DNA from: Lachnospiraceae bacterium
GTDB lineage: Bacteria > Bacillota > Clostridia > Lachnospirales > Lachnospiraceae
Reading direction: 5' to 3'
Length of the DNA: 64,000 bases
Assembly (NCBI GenBank): GCA_902363135.1
Contig: CABIZF010000003.1
Location: 243,382-307,381, forward strand
This document shows, piece after piece, positions 18,369 through 27,400 of this stretch. Below the pieces are notes generated by a model. It saw nothing but the letters and a program-made list of their open reading frames with translations, did no database searches and was not told the DNA's origin. Every line of letters starts with the position of its first letter. Within the stretch, counting starts at the first letter, position 1. The translations under genes and the position numbers were made by a program.

Positions 18369-19175
18369 CTACAATATGTTTTTTGAATTTTTCCGGTTCT
18401 GTATAGCAGCAAAATGTCCGCCCGCCATCATCCACGGCCACAGCACCTGAATGTTCCACGCCAGATAATACCCAAGTGCTGTACTTAAATCTGTAAATCC
18501 AGACGCAGCAAAACAGATCAGCACACATATCACCGCCCAGAACAGGTACCGGCGATTATCCCCCTCATCTTCCTTCCACCCACAACTACAGATGAGATAT
18601 ACACTCGCCCGCACACTGACAGCGCGCAGATATTCCAGTGCAAGCCCGGCAGTCACCACCAGGACAAACAGTACAGCCACTACCGGAAACACGATCAGCA
18701 CCGTCACTGTACCGATTGCTGCCGCAATCCACCCAGACCTCCTCCTGCTCTTTGTAAAGCGGACATTCGCAATCCGCTTCGCTACTTGCTCATGAACGCA
18801 GTCGCTTCGCGATCTGTCAGTGGGAGCTTTCAACTCCCACTGACAGAAGCATCCCCCCCTCACCCGCCGCTTAGTGCTCCGCGCACTTGAAGCGGGGGAA
18901 TGCTTATCTGCGTTCAAAAACAGGCACCGCCCGGCGCTTAGATAAGAGCTGCCAAGTGCAGCCAGAAAGTACAGCAGAATCCACATGGGCTGTGGCACAC
19001 AGGTTCCGAAAGGTAAATATCCACCGGTCACCTCGGCACACAGATACAATACGACTGCTGCATGTGAAAAAGCGTAGAGCGTGCCCAGCACCGGAAACAG
19101 ACAGGCAAATATCTCCCTCAAAAGATTTCCGGTACCGGTAATACGCGCCCGGATCTGCTCATTGTGCTGCTCCAT
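18369..19175 (-). CDS. Small multi-pass membrane protein carrying an in-frame palindromic repeat insertion
   Basis: 268 residues from MEQHNEQIRARITGTGNLLR; AAGGAGG precedes the ATG at 19175. Membrane segments flank a polar insertion (about residues 83-140) that is exactly the translated repeat at 18752-18921 (peptides FLNADKHSPAS and FTKSRRRSG mark its ends). Without it the protein would be about 210 residues with roughly six helices. I do not recognise a family. The insertion keeps the frame open, so a longer protein with a basic loop could be made, or the gene may be non-functional. Confidence 0.6.
   Translation of the reverse strand: MEQHNEQIRARITGTGNLLREIFACLFPVLGTLYAFSHAAVVLYLCAEVTGGYLPFGTCVPQPMWILLYFLAALGSSYLSAGRCLFLNADKHSPASSARSTKRRVRGGCFCQWELKAPTDRSRSDCVHEQVAKRIANVRFTKSRRRSGWIAAAIGTVTVLIVFPVVAVLFVLVVTAGLALEYLRAVSVRASVYLICSCGWKEDEGDNRRYLFWAVICVLICFAASGFTDLSTALGYYLAWNIQVLWPWMMAGGHFAAIQNRKNSKNIL
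18752..18921. repeat. Long modular palindromic repeat (about 170 bp)
   Basis: Modules in order: the core palindrome (AAGCGGACATTCGCAATCCG plus CTT), a spacer CTACTTGCTCATGAACGCAG, a perfect 13-bp hairpin (CTGTCAGTGGGAG with CTCCCACTGACAG), and the end module GGGGGAATGCTTATCTGCG. Outer arms TGAACGCAG and CTGCGTTCA also pair. It carries no open frame of its own. Confidence 0.88.
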
Positions 19176-19242
19176 GTTCTGCCCCTCCTTATTGTTCTGC
19201 GCTTTGCTATCCGGACGTTCTGCTTTTCCGAACTGCCGATGC

Positions 19243-19275
19243 AAAAAGGGATATTCCTTCTTCGGAATATCCCTT
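19243..19275 (-). terminator. Terminator after the GntR gene
   Basis: AAGGGATATTCC pairs with GGAATATCCCTT, followed on the minus strand by a run of five T. Confidence 0.88.
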
Positions 19276-19298
19276 AGTATGTACAGCCATTCACTATC

Positions 19299-19970
19299 CT
19301 ATTCTTTTTTTGTCAGAAGATTTAAAATATGGTCCCTTTGCCGCTCGATATGCGTGATCGTCACATCCAGAGCCTTTTCTGCGTCCCGCGCGCAAAGCGC
19401 ATTCAGAATCTCCTCATGCTCACGTACGAGTACGCTATGTGACTGCCGATCCTTTAAATACTCCATCCTATACCGGTACATCTGCTCCCGCAGATTATTC
19501 AGAATCTGTACGAGACGGCTGTTGCCGGTCGCCGCATAGATCGCATCGTGGAACTCCATATCTGCCTGTGCGCAAGCCGCCACATCATCTCCATAAAGTG
19601 ACTTGCGAAATATCTCCTCCCTCTGACGCATTGCGTTGAGCTGCTCCTCTGTGATTTTCCTGCACGCAAGCTTCACTGCCAGCTCCTCAAGTGCCATCCG
19701 TACCTCCAGTACATCCTCCAGATCCGTCACCGTAATCTCCGCGACAACTGCTCCTTTTCTCGGAATCATCAGCACAAGTCCTTCCAGCTCCAGCTTCCGG
19801 ATCGCCTCACGCACCGGTGTCCGGCTGACACCAAGCTTCTGGGCCAGATGAATCTCCATCAGCCGTTCGCCCGGCTTGAGCTCTCCCCTTAAAATAGCCT
19901 GCCGCAATGTCTGAAACACAACATCCCGCAACGGCAGATACTCATTCATCTGCAGTTCAAATTGCTCCAT
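19299..19970 (-). CDS. GntR/FadR-family transcriptional regulator (FCD domain)
   Basis: 223 residues from MEQFELQMNEYLPLRDVVFQ. The N-terminal winged helix has the GntR signature GELKPGERLMEIHLAQKLGV then SRTPVREAIRKLELEGLV. The C-terminal all-helical FCD domain contains the metal-binding pattern (MEFHDAIYAATGN, HEEILNA, THIERQRDHI). The ligand is unknown. The ATG at 19970 follows GGAGG. It stands alone next to ispE and has its own terminator, so its target is not obvious from context. Confidence 0.92.
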   Translation of the reverse strand: MEQFELQMNEYLPLRDVVFQTLRQAILRGELKPGERLMEIHLAQKLGVSRTPVREAIRKLELEGLVLMIPRKGAVVAEITVTDLEDVLEVRMALEELAVKLACRKITEEQLNAMRQREEIFRKSLYGDDVAACAQADMEFHDAIYAATGNSRLVQILNNLREQMYRYRMEYLKDRQSHSVLVREHEEILNALCARDAEKALDVTITHIERQRDHILNLLTKKE

Positions 19971-20006
19971 ATATATGATACCTCCACTTTTGTATCTCAT
20001 GATGTC

Positions 20007-20030
20007 GGGGTCAAAAGGTATTTTGACCCC
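20007..20030. repeat. Perfect short hairpin GGGGTCAAAA/TTTTGACCCC
   Basis: A 10-bp stem with a 4-base loop between ispE and the GntR gene. The related copy is at 1181-1209. Could be an intergenic regulatory hairpin or small repeat family. Confidence 0.65.
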
Positions 20031-20069
20031 TATGACACACGGATTGCTTCGCATCTCATCAAAGAAGAG

Positions 20070-20954
20070 CTATACCTCCGCGCGGTTATGGAAAAAACGG
20101 GTCAAAAATACTTCTTTTGCAATGCTGCCGCCACGCAGACGGCTATAGGCTGCCTTCGCCTTCGTCCGGTCATCAAACAGTCCGAACACAGTCGGTCCGC
20201 TGCCGCTCATCATTGCATTCACCGCACCATAATGCAGCATCGTATCTTTGATTTCCCGAATAACCGGAAAGGCCGGAACTGTCACGGTCTCCAGTACATT
20301 TCCCATCAATTCTGCCATTTTGTAAAAGTCACCGTCACGGATCGCCTGAATCTGCCCGTCAATATCCGGATGATACGACAGCTCACCGGCTCTCAAATTA
20401 CCATAAACAAATTTCGTCGACACATGAACCTTTGGCTTTGCCAGCAATACAAAGCAGTTCGGAGCCTTTGGCAGGACCGTCAGCTGCTCACCGATCCCCT
20501 CTGCCAGCGCCGTTCCACGCTGCAGACAATATGGAATATCCGCCCCCAGCTTTACGCCGCGCTGCTGCAGTTCCTCCAGGGAAAGCCCCAGACGAAACAG
20601 CCGATTCATGCCGACCAGCACTGCCGCTGCATCCGAGCTGCCACCGGCCAACCCTGCTGCCACGGGAATGTGCTTCTGCAGATCCATCGAAACGCCACCT
20701 TCGATTCCAAACTCATCGATCAGAAGCTGTGCCGCACGGCAGACCAGATTATCTGCACCGGTCGGCAAATACCGCAGGTTCGTCCTCAGCACTATCCCCG
20801 GCTCCGCCTTGACTGTCATCCGGATTTTATCATACAGATACACACTCTGCATCACCATACGCAGATCGTGATATCCGTCCTCGCGCTTTCTCAGTACATC
20901 CAGCCCGAGATTTACCTTTGCCATCGCCTTTAACGTCAGTTCCTTCATATTCAC
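20070..20954 (-). CDS. ispE: 4-diphosphocytidyl-2-C-methyl-D-erythritol kinase
   Basis: About 294 residues, GHMP kinase fold. Phosphorylates CDP-ME in the non-mevalonate isoprenoid pathway. Seen: KVNLGLDVLRKREDGYHDL near the start, the ATP loop IPVAAGLAGGSSDAAAVL, and MSGSGPTVFGLF near the C-terminus. A GTG at 20954 lies six bases after AGGAG; an ATG two codons later is the alternative start. Confidence 0.96.
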   Translation of the reverse strand: MNMKELTLKAMAKVNLGLDVLRKREDGYHDLRMVMQSVYLYDKIRMTVKAEPGIVLRTNLRYLPTGADNLVCRAAQLLIDEFGIEGGVSMDLQKHIPVAAGLAGGSSDAAAVLVGMNRLFRLGLSLEELQQRGVKLGADIPYCLQRGTALAEGIGEQLTVLPKAPNCFVLLAKPKVHVSTKFVYGNLRAGELSYHPDIDGQIQAIRDGDFYKMAELMGNVLETVTVPAFPVIREIKDTMLHYGAVNAMMSGSGPTVFGLFDDRTKAKAAYSRLRGGSIAKEVFLTRFFHNRAEV

Positions 20955-21081
20955 ATTGCACTCCTATGCACTTTGTATACAATTTATCTGTATTTTAACA
21001 AGCCGTCTGCCATCTGTCAATCACCGCAGAACAACTATTTTATTTTTATGAAAAATGCGTAACTTCTCATTCTGGCTTCTG

Positions 21082-22647
21082 TCAGTTTATCACAACCTTT
21101 TTCATCAAAATGATCCTGTCTCCTTTTTTCACCTCTTCCCGTGGCAGATTGTTCATCTCCATGATCTGCTGTGGCGTGAGAAAATAGTTTTTCGCGATGT
21201 CCCACAGACTGTCATTTTCCTGTACAATATACCCGGTAATTCCAGGAACCGCTGCAAGCATCTCCGGCGGATATTCCTGTTCCTCTACCCCGAGAATACA
21301 CATTTGCTCCATCGGGCGCACAACGAAGATATCCAGCCCAGCCGTCAGCCGGATTTCGATCTCCTCGCTATCCGCCATCGTCGCCGAAAGTTGCTCCATG
21401 GAAGGCAGTACCGTAAAACGGCATTTTTCATCCAGGCCCGGCACCTCTGCAAAATGACCAAACGGAACTGTCCCGTCAATTACCGCGAACGGCGTTGAAT
21501 CATCCGATGAAATATACAATACCGATACCGGTACGGCTCCCTCGATCCGGATTCCGCCCTCCTCTGCCTTTACCTGATCGATCTTAATGCTTCCCGTCAC
21601 ATGCGCCACCTGCAACACCTGCGGCTTCGCGCCCTGCACCTGGATTTTCCCGGATGCCTTGCATCGGGATGCATTTTTCATCACGAACTGTTCGCAGAGC
21701 CGCCTCTCTGTCCCAAGCAAAAGATTCCTGGCAGGTGAATACAAATCCTCCAGAATTTCCGTCTCCTCATTTTCATAAAGCCGAATCTGAAGCTCCAGCA
21801 TTCCTTCCATATAGAAAATACGGAGCTCTCCGTCTGTATCTTCTTTCACCTGCAATTTTTCCTGTGCCAGCATGACCTCGATATCCGGAATCATCTCTTC
21901 CGTACAGTCGCCGCACGCCACATCACCTTCAAATGGAATTACCTGTTCCAGCCACTGTGTCGACGCTCCTTCATCCTCTGCCCGATACAAGACAAAGAAA
22001 AACAATTTTCCCTGCACTGCAAGCTTTCCCTCCTGCAGCTGGATTCGCGTACTGCGCAGTTGCACATTTTCCCATAAAAGCTCCCTGATATTCGGTTTAT
22101 TAGACGGAAGCGGGATCTCCTCCTTCAGACGAAGGATATCCTTTTTCTGAACGGCTAAGGTTATCAGCTCCAGCTTCTTCTTTTTCTGACATACCGGAAG
22201 CTCTGTCTGCACTCCTGCCGCTGCACGGATATCATATATCTCATCCACCGACGCATCATATCTCACAATTGCCCGGATCGCAAGCTTTCTGGAATTGATC
22301 AGAGAGACGTTCAGATCCTCCGTCTCATAGTGCAGGCGCACATCCTCCCCGGATTCGAGGTCCTCCATCACAATCGTCTCCTCAAATGGCAGCCGTGTTT
22401 CCAGACGGTGCAGACGGTGCTCCGCCGTATCATCCTGATAAAGGATCCCTACCTCCATATACCCGTCCGCATACAGTTTTCCGGTCTCCGCCCTAGTATG
22501 TTCTACCACAACATGTTCCCGACTCTGAATAATCATCTCCACATCAGGCTTTGCGTCCGGCACATTCAGGTCCTCCTCAAGCACGACCTGCTTCTCTACC
22601 TGCTTTGCTCTTCTGCACATATGAATATTTTTCATCAACAGTTCCAT
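21082..22647 (-). CDS. SPOCS/LysM protein, SipL-like spore morphogenesis factor
   Basis: 521 residues from MELLMKNIHMCRRAKQVEKQ. It contains repeated SPOCS (DUF3794) units, with the motif pattern VEMIIQSREHVVVEHTRA and later KIDQVKAEEGGIRIEGAVPV, and a C-terminal LysM domain (about 475-520, GYIVQENDSLWDIAKNYFLT). SipL in Clostridioides binds SpoIVA at the forespore surface. This implies a spore former or recent relative. The ATG at 22647 follows GGGAGGG. The upstream lipoprotein ends 26 bases before it, so they are probably one operon. Confidence 0.9.
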   Translation of the reverse strand: MELLMKNIHMCRRAKQVEKQVVLEEDLNVPDAKPDVEMIIQSREHVVVEHTRAETGKLYADGYMEVGILYQDDTAEHRLHRLETRLPFEETIVMEDLESGEDVRLHYETEDLNVSLINSRKLAIRAIVRYDASVDEIYDIRAAAGVQTELPVCQKKKKLELITLAVQKKDILRLKEEIPLPSNKPNIRELLWENVQLRSTRIQLQEGKLAVQGKLFFFVLYRAEDEGASTQWLEQVIPFEGDVACGDCTEEMIPDIEVMLAQEKLQVKEDTDGELRIFYMEGMLELQIRLYENEETEILEDLYSPARNLLLGTERRLCEQFVMKNASRCKASGKIQVQGAKPQVLQVAHVTGSIKIDQVKAEEGGIRIEGAVPVSVLYISSDDSTPFAVIDGTVPFGHFAEVPGLDEKCRFTVLPSMEQLSATMADSEEIEIRLTAGLDIFVVRPMEQMCILGVEEQEYPPEMLAAVPGITGYIVQENDSLWDIAKNYFLTPQQIMEMNNLPREEVKKGDRIILMKKVVIN

Positions 22648-22673
22648 AGTCTGCCCTCCCTGCTTTGCACTGC

Positions 22674-23105
22674 TCACTGAATTTCCACCGCTTTCCCGGT
22701 CGCCGCCACCCGCACCACAATATACGGGTACGATGCATCCTTCGGCTGCTTTTCGGCATCTTCTGGTCCGATCAGCCTTGTCGTCAGATACAGCTTCTCC
22801 TCATCCTCCGTACAGGCATCCACCGCAATACTGTAGCCCCCGGTTTTCTGTTCTCCATAGCCGCGAATCAAATACAGGTCATTCCCGTCTTCAAACGTCA
22901 TCCGGATTTCTCTCGCCTCATTTTCCTTTATTGCCTGCCGCAGGGCAGCCGGAATCGTGCGCTCTTCTTCTACTGAAAAAGCTACCGGCACCTGCTCTCC
23001 CGCTGTGGACCCCCCCTGACAGCCTGCCAGTAAAAACACCAGCACACCCGGCAGCCACCACCTCAGGCATGGATAGTTTCCGGTTCGTTCTGTCTTTGTC
23101 CCCAT
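22674..23105 (-). CDS. PrcB-like lipoprotein
   Basis: 143 residues. N-terminal signal with a lipobox (VLVFLLAGC, Cys near residue 29). The C-terminal part (GGYSIAVDACTEDEEKLYLT and YPYIVVRV) resembles the protease complex subunit PrcB C-terminal domain, a small beta domain. Outer face of the membrane. Precedes the SPOCS/LysM gene, suggesting a role in the cell envelope or sporulation. Confidence 0.78.
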   Translation of the reverse strand: MGTKTERTGNYPCLRWWLPGVLVFLLAGCQGGSTAGEQVPVAFSVEEERTIPAALRQAIKENEAREIRMTFEDGNDLYLIRGYGEQKTGGYSIAVDACTEDEEKLYLTTRLIGPEDAEKQPKDASYPYIVVRVAATGKAVEIQ

Positions 23106-23194
23106 AATTTCCTTCCAGATTTCCGCTTTCTATTATAGGTATGGGAATCAGCTGTGAAATATGTCTGATTTTTACCAGATATTTCATTTTGTTG

Positions 23195-23223
23195 TTGTGT
23201 TCTTTTTACAAATTGTTTATAAT
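23195..23223 (+). promoter_or_regulatory. Probable malQ promoter
   Basis: TATAAT at 23218-23223 with a weak -35 (TTGTGT, 23195-23200) 17 bases before. Weak -35 suggests an activator or low basal activity. Confidence 0.6.
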
Positions 23224-23267
23224 GGTATCTGTGCTGAAAAAAAGAAATGTGAAGGAGACTTACAATT

Positions 23268-24842
23268 ATGAATACAAAGCTTGCTCAGACCGAACCGGAG
23301 CTTGTAAAAAAAGAAGCTCCGGTTCGTCTCTCCGGAATCCTGCTGCATCCGACATCCTTCCCATCCCCGTATGGGATCGGCGATCTCGGACCTGGCGCTT
23401 ATGATTTCATTGACTTTCTCGCGGCCTCCGGCCAGCATCTCTGGCAGGTACTCCCGCTTGGACCGACCGGATTTGGCGACTCTCCATATCAGGGCTTTTC
23501 TGCCTTTGCCGGACAGCCGCTCATCATCAGCCCGGATCTGCTCATCAAAATGGATCTGCTGACCAAAGAAGACATCGCTTCCTGCGAAATGCCACAGTGG
23601 GATCCGCGCAAGGTCGACTATGGCCCGGCCATTGAATTTAAGACAAAGCTCCTGAAAAAGGCATGGGCTGCCTTTTCCCATACACCGGATAAGACACTGC
23701 TCGAAGAATTTGACCTGTTCTGTGAGGAGGAGCGCTACTGGCTTGAGGACTATACTCTCTTTATGGCATGCAAAGATCATCACGAAGGTCGCTGCTGGCT
23801 TGAATGGGAAAAAGAAATTCTGAATGCGACTGACAAGACCAAAAAACTCTATCAGGAAAAGCTTGCCAAAGAGATTCACTACTACAGCTTCGTACAGTTC
23901 ATCTTCCAGAAGCAGTGGATCGCTCTGCGGGACTATGCGCATGAGAAGGACATCGAAATCATTGGTGATATCCCGATTTTCGTTGCTTTGGACAGTGCGG
24001 ACGTATGGTCAAATAAAAAGTTGTTCCAGCTTGATACAAAGGGCTATCCGACCAGCGTAGCCGGAGTCCCACCAGATTATTTCAGTGCGACCGGACAGCT
24101 CTGGGGCAATCCGCTCTATGATTGGGACTACCATAAGGCCACCGGCTATAAATGGTGGATCGACCGTATCCGCCGTCAGCTCACTCTGACCGATTTCCTG
24201 CGTATCGACCATTTCCGTGGCTTTGAAGCATACTGGGCTGTCCCGGCAGATGAAGAGACTGCAATCAATGGAAAATGGGTGAAGGGGCCGTGCGAGGATC
24301 TCTTCCTCGCAATTGAGAAGGCACTTGGTGAAAACCTGCCGATCTTCGCAGAGGATCTTGGGATCATCACGCCTGAGGTTGAACATCTGCGTGACAGCCT
24401 TGGCTTTCCAGGCATGAAAGTACTGCAGTTCGGCTTCGGTGACCTGAACGACATCGATTATATTCCGCATTTTTACACAAATCCGAACTGTATCTGCTAC
24501 ACCGGCACACATGATAACGACACGACAATGGGCTGGTATGCGACTCAGCCGGAGGTCATCCGCGACCGCATCCGCCGCTATGGAAATACAGACGGAAATA
24601 TGGTCAGCCTGGACTTTATCCGTTTCTGCATGAGCTCGATTGCCAAATATGCAATCTTCCCGATCCAGGACCTGTTGCTGCTCGGCAGCGAGGCGCGTAT
24701 GAACACCCCGGGTGTCGCTGCTGCGAACTGGGCGTTCCGTTATGTAAAGGAAGACCTGACCGAAGACCGCAGCCGCTGGCTGCTTAAGACGACCAAGCTC
24801 TTTGGCCGCTGCGCATTATCCCCGGAGGATTATACGCTTTAA
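23268..24842 (+). CDS. malQ: 4-alpha-glucanotransferase (amylomaltase)
   Basis: 524 residues, GH77. Transfers alpha-1,4-glucan segments in maltodextrin and glycogen metabolism. Start region LSGILLHPTSFPSPYGIGDL is diagnostic; the catalytic Asp is in LRIDHFRGFEAYW, the acid Glu in IFAEDLGIITPEV and the third Asp in YTGTHDNDTTMGWY. Full length. GAAGGAGA precedes the ATG. It is followed 24 bases later by plsC, likely in the same transcript. Confidence 0.97.
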   Translation: MNTKLAQTEPELVKKEAPVRLSGILLHPTSFPSPYGIGDLGPGAYDFIDFLAASGQHLWQVLPLGPTGFGDSPYQGFSAFAGQPLIISPDLLIKMDLLTKEDIASCEMPQWDPRKVDYGPAIEFKTKLLKKAWAAFSHTPDKTLLEEFDLFCEEERYWLEDYTLFMACKDHHEGRCWLEWEKEILNATDKTKKLYQEKLAKEIHYYSFVQFIFQKQWIALRDYAHEKDIEIIGDIPIFVALDSADVWSNKKLFQLDTKGYPTSVAGVPPDYFSATGQLWGNPLYDWDYHKATGYKWWIDRIRRQLTLTDFLRIDHFRGFEAYWAVPADEETAINGKWVKGPCEDLFLAIEKALGENLPIFAEDLGIITPEVEHLRDSLGFPGMKVLQFGFGDLNDIDYIPHFYTNPNCICYTGTHDNDTTMGWYATQPEVIRDRIRRYGNTDGNMVSLDFIRFCMSSIAKYAIFPIQDLLLLGSEARMNTPGVAAANWAFRYVKEDLTEDRSRWLLKTTKLFGRCALSPEDYTL

Positions 24843-24866
24843 CCGTTACTTTCACAGGAGGACACC

Positions 24867-25604
24867 ATGATTCGATTTCTGATCGTTGCCACCTTCGTCA
24901 TTCTGTTCCTGATCCTATCGATTCCAGTCTTTCTGATCGAGTGGATCATTGGAAAATTCAACCCGCGGGCGCGTGACATCAGTGCCCTGCGTATCGTACA
25001 GGGCGCGTTTAAGATCGTCGCATTCCTCTCCGGCGTAAAACTCACCGTCATCGGAGAAGAGCACGTACCAAAGGATCAGGCCGTACTCTACATCGGCAAC
25101 CACCGCAGCTTCTTCGACATCGTACTCACCTACGCACGCTGTCCGGATCTCACCGGCTACATCGCGAAAAAGGAGATTCTGCATGTGCCGCTGCTCTCCC
25201 GGTGGATGAAATTTCTCTACTGCCTGTTTCTGGATCGTACCGACTTAAAAGCCGGTCTGAAGACCATCCTGACCGCCATTGATTATGTCAAATCCGGCAT
25301 TTCCATCATGATCTTCCCGGAAGGCACCCGGAACAAAAATGCCTCGGAAACTGAACTGCTTCCGTTCCACGAGGGATCTTTCAAGATCGCCACAAAAACC
25401 GGCTGTCCGATCATCCCGGTCTGCATCAGCCATTCCTCGGCTGTCTTTGAGGATCATCTTCCGCGTATCGTCCCGACCCACGTGACGATTGAATACGGCG
25501 CACCGATTTATCCGAAGGAGCTCTCCCGCGAGGAGCAGAAATTCATTGGAAAACATGTGCAGGAGCTGATGACAGAGACGTTAAAAAAGAATGCACTGGC
25601 ATAA
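24867..25604 (+). CDS. plsC: 1-acyl-sn-glycerol-3-phosphate acyltransferase
   Basis: 245 residues. N-terminal membrane segment (FLIVATFVILFLILSIPVFL), then the acyltransferase blocks NHRSFFD (HxxxxD variant of the active site) and FPEGTRNKN. Makes phosphatidic acid at the inner face of the membrane. AGGAGGA precedes the ATG. A strong terminator follows, closing the malQ-plsC unit. Confidence 0.95.
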   Translation: MIRFLIVATFVILFLILSIPVFLIEWIIGKFNPRARDISALRIVQGAFKIVAFLSGVKLTVIGEEHVPKDQAVLYIGNHRSFFDIVLTYARCPDLTGYIAKKEILHVPLLSRWMKFLYCLFLDRTDLKAGLKTILTAIDYVKSGISIMIFPEGTRNKNASETELLPFHEGSFKIATKTGCPIIPVCISHSSAVFEDHLPRIVPTHVTIEYGAPIYPKELSREEQKFIGKHVQELMTETLKKNALA

Positions 25605-25618
25605 ATCTGAATAGAAAA

Positions 25619-25674
25619 TAAAAAGACTGAGATACCGTTGACATCTTAAAAAGCCATTGGTTCTCAGTCTTTTT
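25619..25674 (+). terminator. Terminator after plsC
   Basis: AAAAAGACTGAGA pairs with TCTCAGTCTTTTT, ending in a T run. Confidence 0.88.
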
Positions 25675-25796
25675 CGTAGAAAAATGAGCGGATTTGAGGT
25701 GTTTTAGGATTGCGAGAGCATGAAATGCGAAGGCTTGATTCGGTTGAACTTATGGACTATATCAAGGTCTATGAAAACGGTAATATCAGTATGAGC

Positions 25797-25825
25797 TTGT
25801 TGTTAACTGATAATTCAAGTATAAT
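25797..25825 (+). promoter_or_regulatory. Promoter of the XRE gene
   Basis: TTGTTG (25797-25802), 17 bases, TATAAT (25820-25825). No gene is supported between the plsC terminator and this promoter; the 69-codon open frame there has no ribosome site. Confidence 0.7.
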
Positions 25826-25911
25826 AAACTCTATACAAGAAATACACGTCTTGCATGTGAACTTAAATATTAATAATTCTCATGTTCGGCGATATACGGG
25901 AGGAAATTCTC

Positions 25912-26427
25912 ATGGGTAAACAATCTACCAGGGAAAACAAAACAATTTACCAGCTTTGCCGGGAAGCCGCAGGGCTTACAAGAGCAGAAGCAAGTGATAA
26001 AATGGAGGCTGTCTCGGATTCTAAAATTGAAAAATTCGAATACGAAACACAGGAACCAACACCTTACGATATCATTCAAATGGCTGATGCTTATAAGAGA
26101 CCGGATCTCTGCAATTATTACTGCTCACACAAATGTGCAATAGGCCACCGCTACGTTCCAGAAGTAGAAGTAACTGATTTGTCAAATATCATCCTGGAAA
26201 CCATTGCCGGTCTAAATGAAATCAACCCTCTTACCGGTCGGCTGATCCAAATCGCCCGTGACGGCAAGATCAGCGATGATGAGATGAAGGATTTTGCTTT
26301 TATCAGTAAAAAACTGGATGAAATTTCTTTAGCCATAGACTCTCTGAATCTTTGGGTAGATAAAACAGCCAGTGAACAGGGTCTCAATCTTGAACTTCTA
26401 AATGCCGAAAAAGAAAAATTAAAATAA
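25912..26427 (+). CDS. XRE-type helix-turn-helix protein
   Basis: 171 residues from MGKQSTRENKTIYQLCREAA, with GGGAGGA before the ATG at 25912. The N-terminal helix-turn-helix (residues 12-65) has IYQLCREAAGLTRAEASDKM and the later EPTPYDIIQMADAYKRPDL. A Cys-rich linker (CNYYCSHKCAIGHRY) around 72-86 could bind a metal. The C-terminal 85 residues are helical. Monocistronic, with promoter and terminator. Target unknown. Confidence 0.8.
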   Translation: MGKQSTRENKTIYQLCREAAGLTRAEASDKMEAVSDSKIEKFEYETQEPTPYDIIQMADAYKRPDLCNYYCSHKCAIGHRYVPEVEVTDLSNIILETIAGLNEINPLTGRLIQIARDGKISDDEMKDFAFISKKLDEISLAIDSLNLWVDKTASEQGLNLELLNAEKEKLK

Positions 26428-26440
26428 TCCCTAGCGCATG

Positions 26441-26480
26441 AACGGCAATGAACCATTTCTGATTCATTGCCGTTCTCTTT
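26441..26480. terminator. Convergent terminator hairpin
   Basis: AACGGCAATGAA pairs with TTCATTGCCGTT between the converging XRE gene and the 138-aa gene; U-rich on the plus side (CTCTTT). Confidence 0.75.
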
Positions 26481-26895
26481 ACATACGCTGTAATTGATTG
26501 ACGATATTTTCTGTTCTTCGAATAGCTTCTTCTACCTGTCTTTTTGCATTATTGATTCGATCTTGGACCATCCAGTCCACAACAAATCCATCAAAAAAAT
26601 AATCCGCAAATGTGAGGAAATCTCCTGTATCGATATGTAGATTACATGCCATATTTACATCATTTAATTCCCTGCTGAAATTACGAAGATCATATTTCGC
26701 CTGTTCCATATTTTGCCTGGCCTGATCCATCTTGGAGTGTTTCAACATCGTAGAAAAAAATCCTCCGCCAAACATATCTACCAGACCCCAGTTTTTTGCA
26801 CTGTTCAGATTTTCTTTTGCTGCACTAAGACTGTTTAAGGCTCTACGTCCAGCTTCAATTGCTTCTCTTTTTTCTTTTTCAATATCATATCCCAT
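26479..26895 (-). CDS. Helical protein of unknown function
   Basis: 138 residues, start MGYDIEKEKREAIEAGRRAL. The first 80 residues form a long charged helix pair with a Gly-Phe turn (DMFGGGFFSTMLKHSKMDQA); a mixed segment and a C-terminal helix follow (INNAKRQVEEAIRRTENIVN). No signal peptide. I do not recognise the family with certainty. Good ribosome site (AGAGAGG) upstream. The neighbours upstream are fragments broken by a repeat copy. Confidence 0.65.
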   Translation of the reverse strand: MGYDIEKEKREAIEAGRRALNSLSAAKENLNSAKNWGLVDMFGGGFFSTMLKHSKMDQARQNMEQAKYDLRNFSRELNDVNMACNLHIDTGDFLTFADYFFDGFVVDWMVQDRINNAKRQVEEAIRRTENIVNQLQRM

Positions 26896-27016
26896 TAAAA
26901 ATACCTCTCTGTCTCTTTAAGAATGTGATGTTACAAATCCGATAATTCCACCAATGATCAATAGCGGAAAAGCTATGTACATTAATCCGATTGTGAGTGA
27001 TTCATTTTTTCGTTGT

Positions 27017-27160
27017 TTATCTGATCACCTCGCCAATATTCATCTTTTCTGTTGATATTGTCAGTATAACAAAATAATTTTTCACACTACACATCTTTTC
27101 TTTCGTCAATTCTTGATACATTCTCATTAATTCTGCAACACAATCTGCGTCTGACATTTT
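27017..27160 (-). pseudogene. 3' remnant of a small gene cut by a repeat copy
   Basis: An open frame ends at 27017 (peptide CVAELMRMYQELTKEKMCSV then NYFVILTISTEKMNIGEVIR). At 27160 it runs straight into the repeat at 27161-27321. The 5' part of the gene is not recognisable beyond the repeat, so it was probably truncated by the insertion. A very short hydrophobic open frame (MYIAFPLLIIGGIIGFVTSH, about 26930-26990) lies between this and the 138-aa gene; its status is unclear. Confidence 0.45.
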
Positions 27161-27321
27161 AACCGAATCAAGCAAGTCCCCTGCTTCAATTGCGCAAAGC
27201 AATAAGCAGTGGGTTGGGACTTGCTTGTATCAGGAGTGGTACAAGCCACTCCTGATAAGCTGCGAAGCAGCTATTCGGTTATGAGCAAGTAGCGAAGCGG
27301 ATTGCGAATATCCGCTTTGAC
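27161..27321. repeat. Long palindromic repeat, variant B (minus orientation)
   Basis: About 160 bp. The inner hairpin is ACTTGCTTGTATCAGGAGTGG with its complement (CCACTCCTGATA); outer modules are AACCGAATCAAGCAAGTCCC and the shared core GCGGATTGCGAATATCCGC. Nearly identical in reverse orientation to 32161-32321. It shares the core and the TTGCTCAT spacer with variant A (18752, 28192), but has a different inner hairpin. Confidence 0.88.
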
Positions 27322-27400
27322 TCGAAATGTGTACATTAGACATTTACTGTTTTACAGAAGTTCACTGCCGGGATGTATTTAGTACGAAAAAAAGCACCTC

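Noticed and set aside
19962..20933. A 323-codon plus-strand open frame over ispE
   Set aside because: Antisense shadow of ispE, very His/Arg/Gln rich, no ribosome site.
25710..25919. A 69-codon frame before the XRE gene
   Set aside because: No ribosome site, it spans the XRE promoter, and the product resembles nothing known.
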